DNA from: Bacteroidota bacterium
GTDB taxonomy: Bacteria; Bacteroidota; Bacteroidia; NS11-12g; UBA955
Assembly (NCBI GenBank): GCA_947460045.1
Contig: CANHGC010000035.1
Coordinates: 1 to 9,532 of the forward strand
Direction of reading: 5' to 3'
Length of the DNA: 9,532 bases
Each line of letters begins with the position of its first letter. Positions within the stretch are counted from its first letter, which is position 1. The translations under genes were made by a program, and so were the position numbers. Below, one piece after another: positions 7,514-9,532 of the stretch. A model generated the notes under the pieces. It made no database searches. It was not told the origin of the DNA and saw only the letters and a list, made by a program, of their open reading frames with translations.

Positions 7514-9532
7514 TTATCTAAGTAGGGTAAAATTCCCTTGAAGCGACCGTTTTTCATTATCGCAACCTATCCAGTAGGCCATGAAAATATAAACCCCTTC
7601 AGGTGCCGGTTTTCCATTGATATTGCCATCCCAGTTGATATCGGGACTATTCAATTCCATCATTTTCTCACCCCAACGATTGAAAATCTTGATATTGTAT
7701 AAGGCACCTTTTACTTGATATTGATTCAACGGATACTGATCATTTCTTCCATCGCCATTGGGGGTAAAGGCATTTGGCATGAAGATGTTTGAAGGAAACA
7801 AATCCTTGCGTTTTTTCATATTGATGGAATCCACCGACACGCAGCCCTCGATATCTTTCACACGAACCCAATAAACACCGCTGTCGAAAGCCAATATGGT
7901 TTGTGTTTTTGCTCCCGTGCTCCAGATGTAGGATATCATACCAGCACCGGCATCCAACACAGGATTTTCCGATAAACAAAGCGTTGTATCTGAACCCAAA
8001 TTGAGTGTAGGATTTGGGAACAACAACACATTGATTGAATCCTTCTCGGGGCAATTGTTGGAGTTGAACAACTCAACCACAACTTTCCCGGGCTGTTTGA
8101 GATAATAATCCCTGCCAATTACTTCTCTGTTCCAAACAATTCTCGTAACACCTGGCAGTGTGATCGACAGTGTAGTATCTATTTGATTGCAATACCTCAA
8201 ATCCGCGCCCAAATCCAATTCATACGGGAAGTTTTTCAACGTAAATGTATCTCTATCAGAACACAAACCCACCGTAATCTTCAACCAATATGTACCTGGA
8301 TTTGAAATATTTGCCACTTTGGTTGTTGCGCCATTGCTCCATAAAACCGACGTAGACCCTCCAATGTTCACCTTTGAATCAAAGGGAAAAGATACTCCCG
8401 GACAAACTACGGTATCACGCACAGCTGCTTGAACTGGCGTAAACTGACTTACAATGACAGAATCTTTTGATTTACAAAAATTGGGCGTTTCTCCAACTAC
8501 GTAAACCTTTCCCGGTTTATTTACAACGATGGTTTGTGTGGTTTCCCCGGTGCTCCATGTGTATTTGGCCATTCCACTCAACGCACCCACAGTTCGATTG
8601 AATTTATCATCACTACAATAAACCGTATCGCCCCAAGCAGAAACAATGTTCCTATCGATCGTAATTTTCATTGAATCTCTCCAAGAACACACTTTGGAGT
8701 ACACATCCAACCATACCCAACCCTCTTTTGCAGTACTTGTGGTATCTGTAATTGCGCCAGTGCTCCATTTATAGGCTTCCGCCACGATGTTTGACTTTAA
8801 TTTCACTCTCCCACCCGGACATATGATGGTATCAGAGGGCAATTCAGGTTTGAGCGGCTCAACCACATTTACATAAGCAACGAAACTGTCTACACACTTG
8901 TTCTTGTAAGCGTACAATCTCACTTTGAATTTGCCTGCATGAGGAAACGTAAAGGTGGGGCTTGACAAATTAGAGGTATCCTTCGTGGAGGTATCCACAC
9001 CAAAATTCCAATGGTATCGCTGCGCACTAGAGCTCTTATTTTGAAAGCGGTATTTGTATCCACAGATGAACGTAGGCACAAAATATGAGGCCACTACATC
9101 AATCACACAACTCTGCACATTGAACTGGTAGTCTCTTCGAGTAATGCCAATCAATTGTCCATTGCGATACTCTTTTACCATGATTCCAATAACAAACTGG
9201 CCGGTTCTGGTTGGGGTAAGCGTCATGAAACCCGTACTTCTATCTATTTGTAAAGGCGGATTGCCATCTATTTGAAATGTATCCTTGTAAGACGGACCCC
9301 AAGAGATTTGCGAAAATGGTGGTTGTTGAAGATCGCCATTGGATCCTTGATCTGGTCGAGGCATATTCGATGTACCGCCGGTAAACGGCCTAAACAATTC
9401 ATAAACAAGACTGTCGCCATCTGCATCTATCGCGCTGTGATCAAATTTCAAAGGGGTATTGGTACAAAGGAAATTGGGCGGTAATTCTTTGAATACCGCT
9501 GAGTTGTTTTCTTTTTTGTTCGATAACGTTCG
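7514..9532 (-). CDS. Large secreted multi-domain protein with T9SS type B (CHU_C) sorting domain (N-terminus cut)
   Basis: 672 residues are visible; the frame stays open to the last base, so the N-terminus and signal peptide lie beyond the window. The TTG at 9451 is an ordinary Leu codon: the upstream residues (NNSAVFKELPPNFLCTNTPL) are typical of this protein class. Domains, numbered from the window edge: a cadherin-like start with DHSAIDADGDSLVYEL (about 31-46); a PKD domain (about 145-224, with YHWNFG); five Ig-like repeats (about 228-573), most with WSTGA-type motifs and a Cys pair; and a gliding-motility-associated C-terminal domain (about 579-672) with MPNAFTPNGDGRND, KIFNRWGEKM, NWDG and APEGVYIF. 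That last domain directs export through the outer membrane by type IX secretion and surface attachment or release. The role is probably adhesive or structural; no enzymatic domain is visible in this part. It precedes pyrC on the same strand by 65 bases. Confidence 0.9.
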   Translation of the reverse strand, partial: RTLSNKKENNSAVFKELPPNFLCTNTPLKFDHSAIDADGDSLVYELFRPFTGGTSNMPRPDQGSNGDLQQPPFSQISWGPSYKDTFQIDGNPPLQIDRSTGFMTLTPTRTGQFVIGIMVKEYRNGQLIGITRRDYQFNVQSCVIDVVASYFVPTFICGYKYRFQNKSSSAQRYHWNFGVDTSTKDTSNLSSPTFTFPHAGKFKVRLYAYKNKCVDSFVAYVNVVEPLKPELPSDTIICPGGRVKLKSNIVAEAYKWSTGAITDTTSTAKEGWVWLDVYSKVCSWRDSMKITIDRNIVSAWGDTVYCSDDKFNRTVGALSGMAKYTWSTGETTQTIVVNKPGKVYVVGETPNFCKSKDSVIVSQFTPVQAAVRDTVVCPGVSFPFDSKVNIGGSTSVLWSNGATTKVANISNPGTYWLKITVGLCSDRDTFTLKNFPYELDLGADLRYCNQIDTTLSITLPGVTRIVWNREVIGRDYYLKQPGKVVVELFNSNNCPEKDSINVLLFPNPTLNLGSDTTLCLSENPVLDAGAGMISYIWSTGAKTQTILAFDSGVYWVRVKDIEGCVSVDSINMKKRKDLFPSNIFMPNAFTPNGDGRNDQYPLNQYQVKGALYNIKIFNRWGEKMMELNSPDINWDGNINGKPAPEGVYIFMAYWIGCDNEKRSLQGNFTLLR
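7814..8851 (-). repeat. Five tandem Ig-like protein repeats inside the T9SS cargo gene
   Basis: Five diverged units of about 65-70 residues lie at roughly 8654-8851, 8447-8644, 8237-8428, 8021-8221 and 7814-8005. Each opens with a (D/L)xxxxC segment (DTIICPGG, DTVYCSDD, DTVVCPGV, ADLRYCNQ, DTTLCLSE), has a central Trp motif (KWSTGAITDT, TWSTGETTQT, LWSNGATTKV, VWNREVIGRD, IWSTGAKTQT), a GxVxV or GxYWxxV strand, and closes with a Cys a few residues before an Asp-containing segment (CSWRDS, CKSKDS, CSDRD, CPEKDS, CVSVDS). The invariant Cys pair in every unit suggests one internal disulfide per domain, consistent with an exported protein. The DNA copies are too diverged to be recent duplications. 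Confidence 0.85.

Noticed and set aside
9449..9451. TTG at 9451 (-) as the start of the T9SS cargo gene
   Set aside because: The frame continues open to the window end and the upstream residues match the expected domain, so the codon is an internal Leu.
2..9532. Defence system, mobile element, CRISPR array or biosynthetic cluster
   Set aside because: No transposase, integrase, phage gene, repeat-spacer pattern or effector-type gene is present; all genes match core or cell-surface families.

Overview
The window looks like chromosomal core sequence from a member of the Bacteroidota. This rests on gene families I recognise as typical of or restricted to that phylum: a DUF4837-type lipoprotein, a TIGR02757/DUF2400 protein, a dihydroorotase with the DDQVHFREPG variant motif, a DUF58 protein of the Bacteroidota kind, and a large multi-domain protein ending in a gliding-motility-associated (CHU_C, type IX secretion type B) sorting domain. 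Base composition is moderately AT-rich, and Shine-Dalgarno-like sequences are scarce before starts, which also fits. No tRNA, rRNA, CRISPR array, insertion sequence or phage gene was seen.

Layout. Bases 1-2687 (+) hold a tight three-gene unit: a 5'-truncated MltD-like lytic transglycosylase with a LysM domain, a DUF4837 lipoprotein, and purN, which overlaps the lipoprotein gene by ATGA. After an 83-base gap, 2771-4719 (+) hold a cystathionine gamma-synthase/lyase and, 5 bases on, a TIGR02757/DUF2400 protein. Then comes thioredoxin (4763-5080, +), followed by a strong intrinsic terminator (5097-5122). A DUF58 protein (5183-6091, +) starts with GTG and converges on dihydroorotase (6093-7448, -) with a single base between them. 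Upstream of dihydroorotase on the minus strand is the C-terminal 672 residues of a very large secreted protein (7514-9532, -), cut by the window end. It has a cadherin-like stretch, a PKD domain, five tandem Cys-paired Ig-like repeats and the T9SS sorting domain. There is no gene-free stretch longer than about 100 bases.

How the genes relate. Most are housekeeping: cell-wall turnover (MltD), de novo purine synthesis (PurN), pyrimidine synthesis (dihydroorotase), sulfur amino-acid metabolism and thiol redox (thioredoxin). The cell-surface theme comes from the lytic transglycosylase, the lipoprotein and the T9SS cargo protein. I see no convincing new multi-gene system. The best leads are the uncharacterised DUF2400 protein with a glycosylase-like Asp motif, the DUF4837 lipoprotein locked in an operon with MltD and PurN, and the repeat architecture of the secreted protein.
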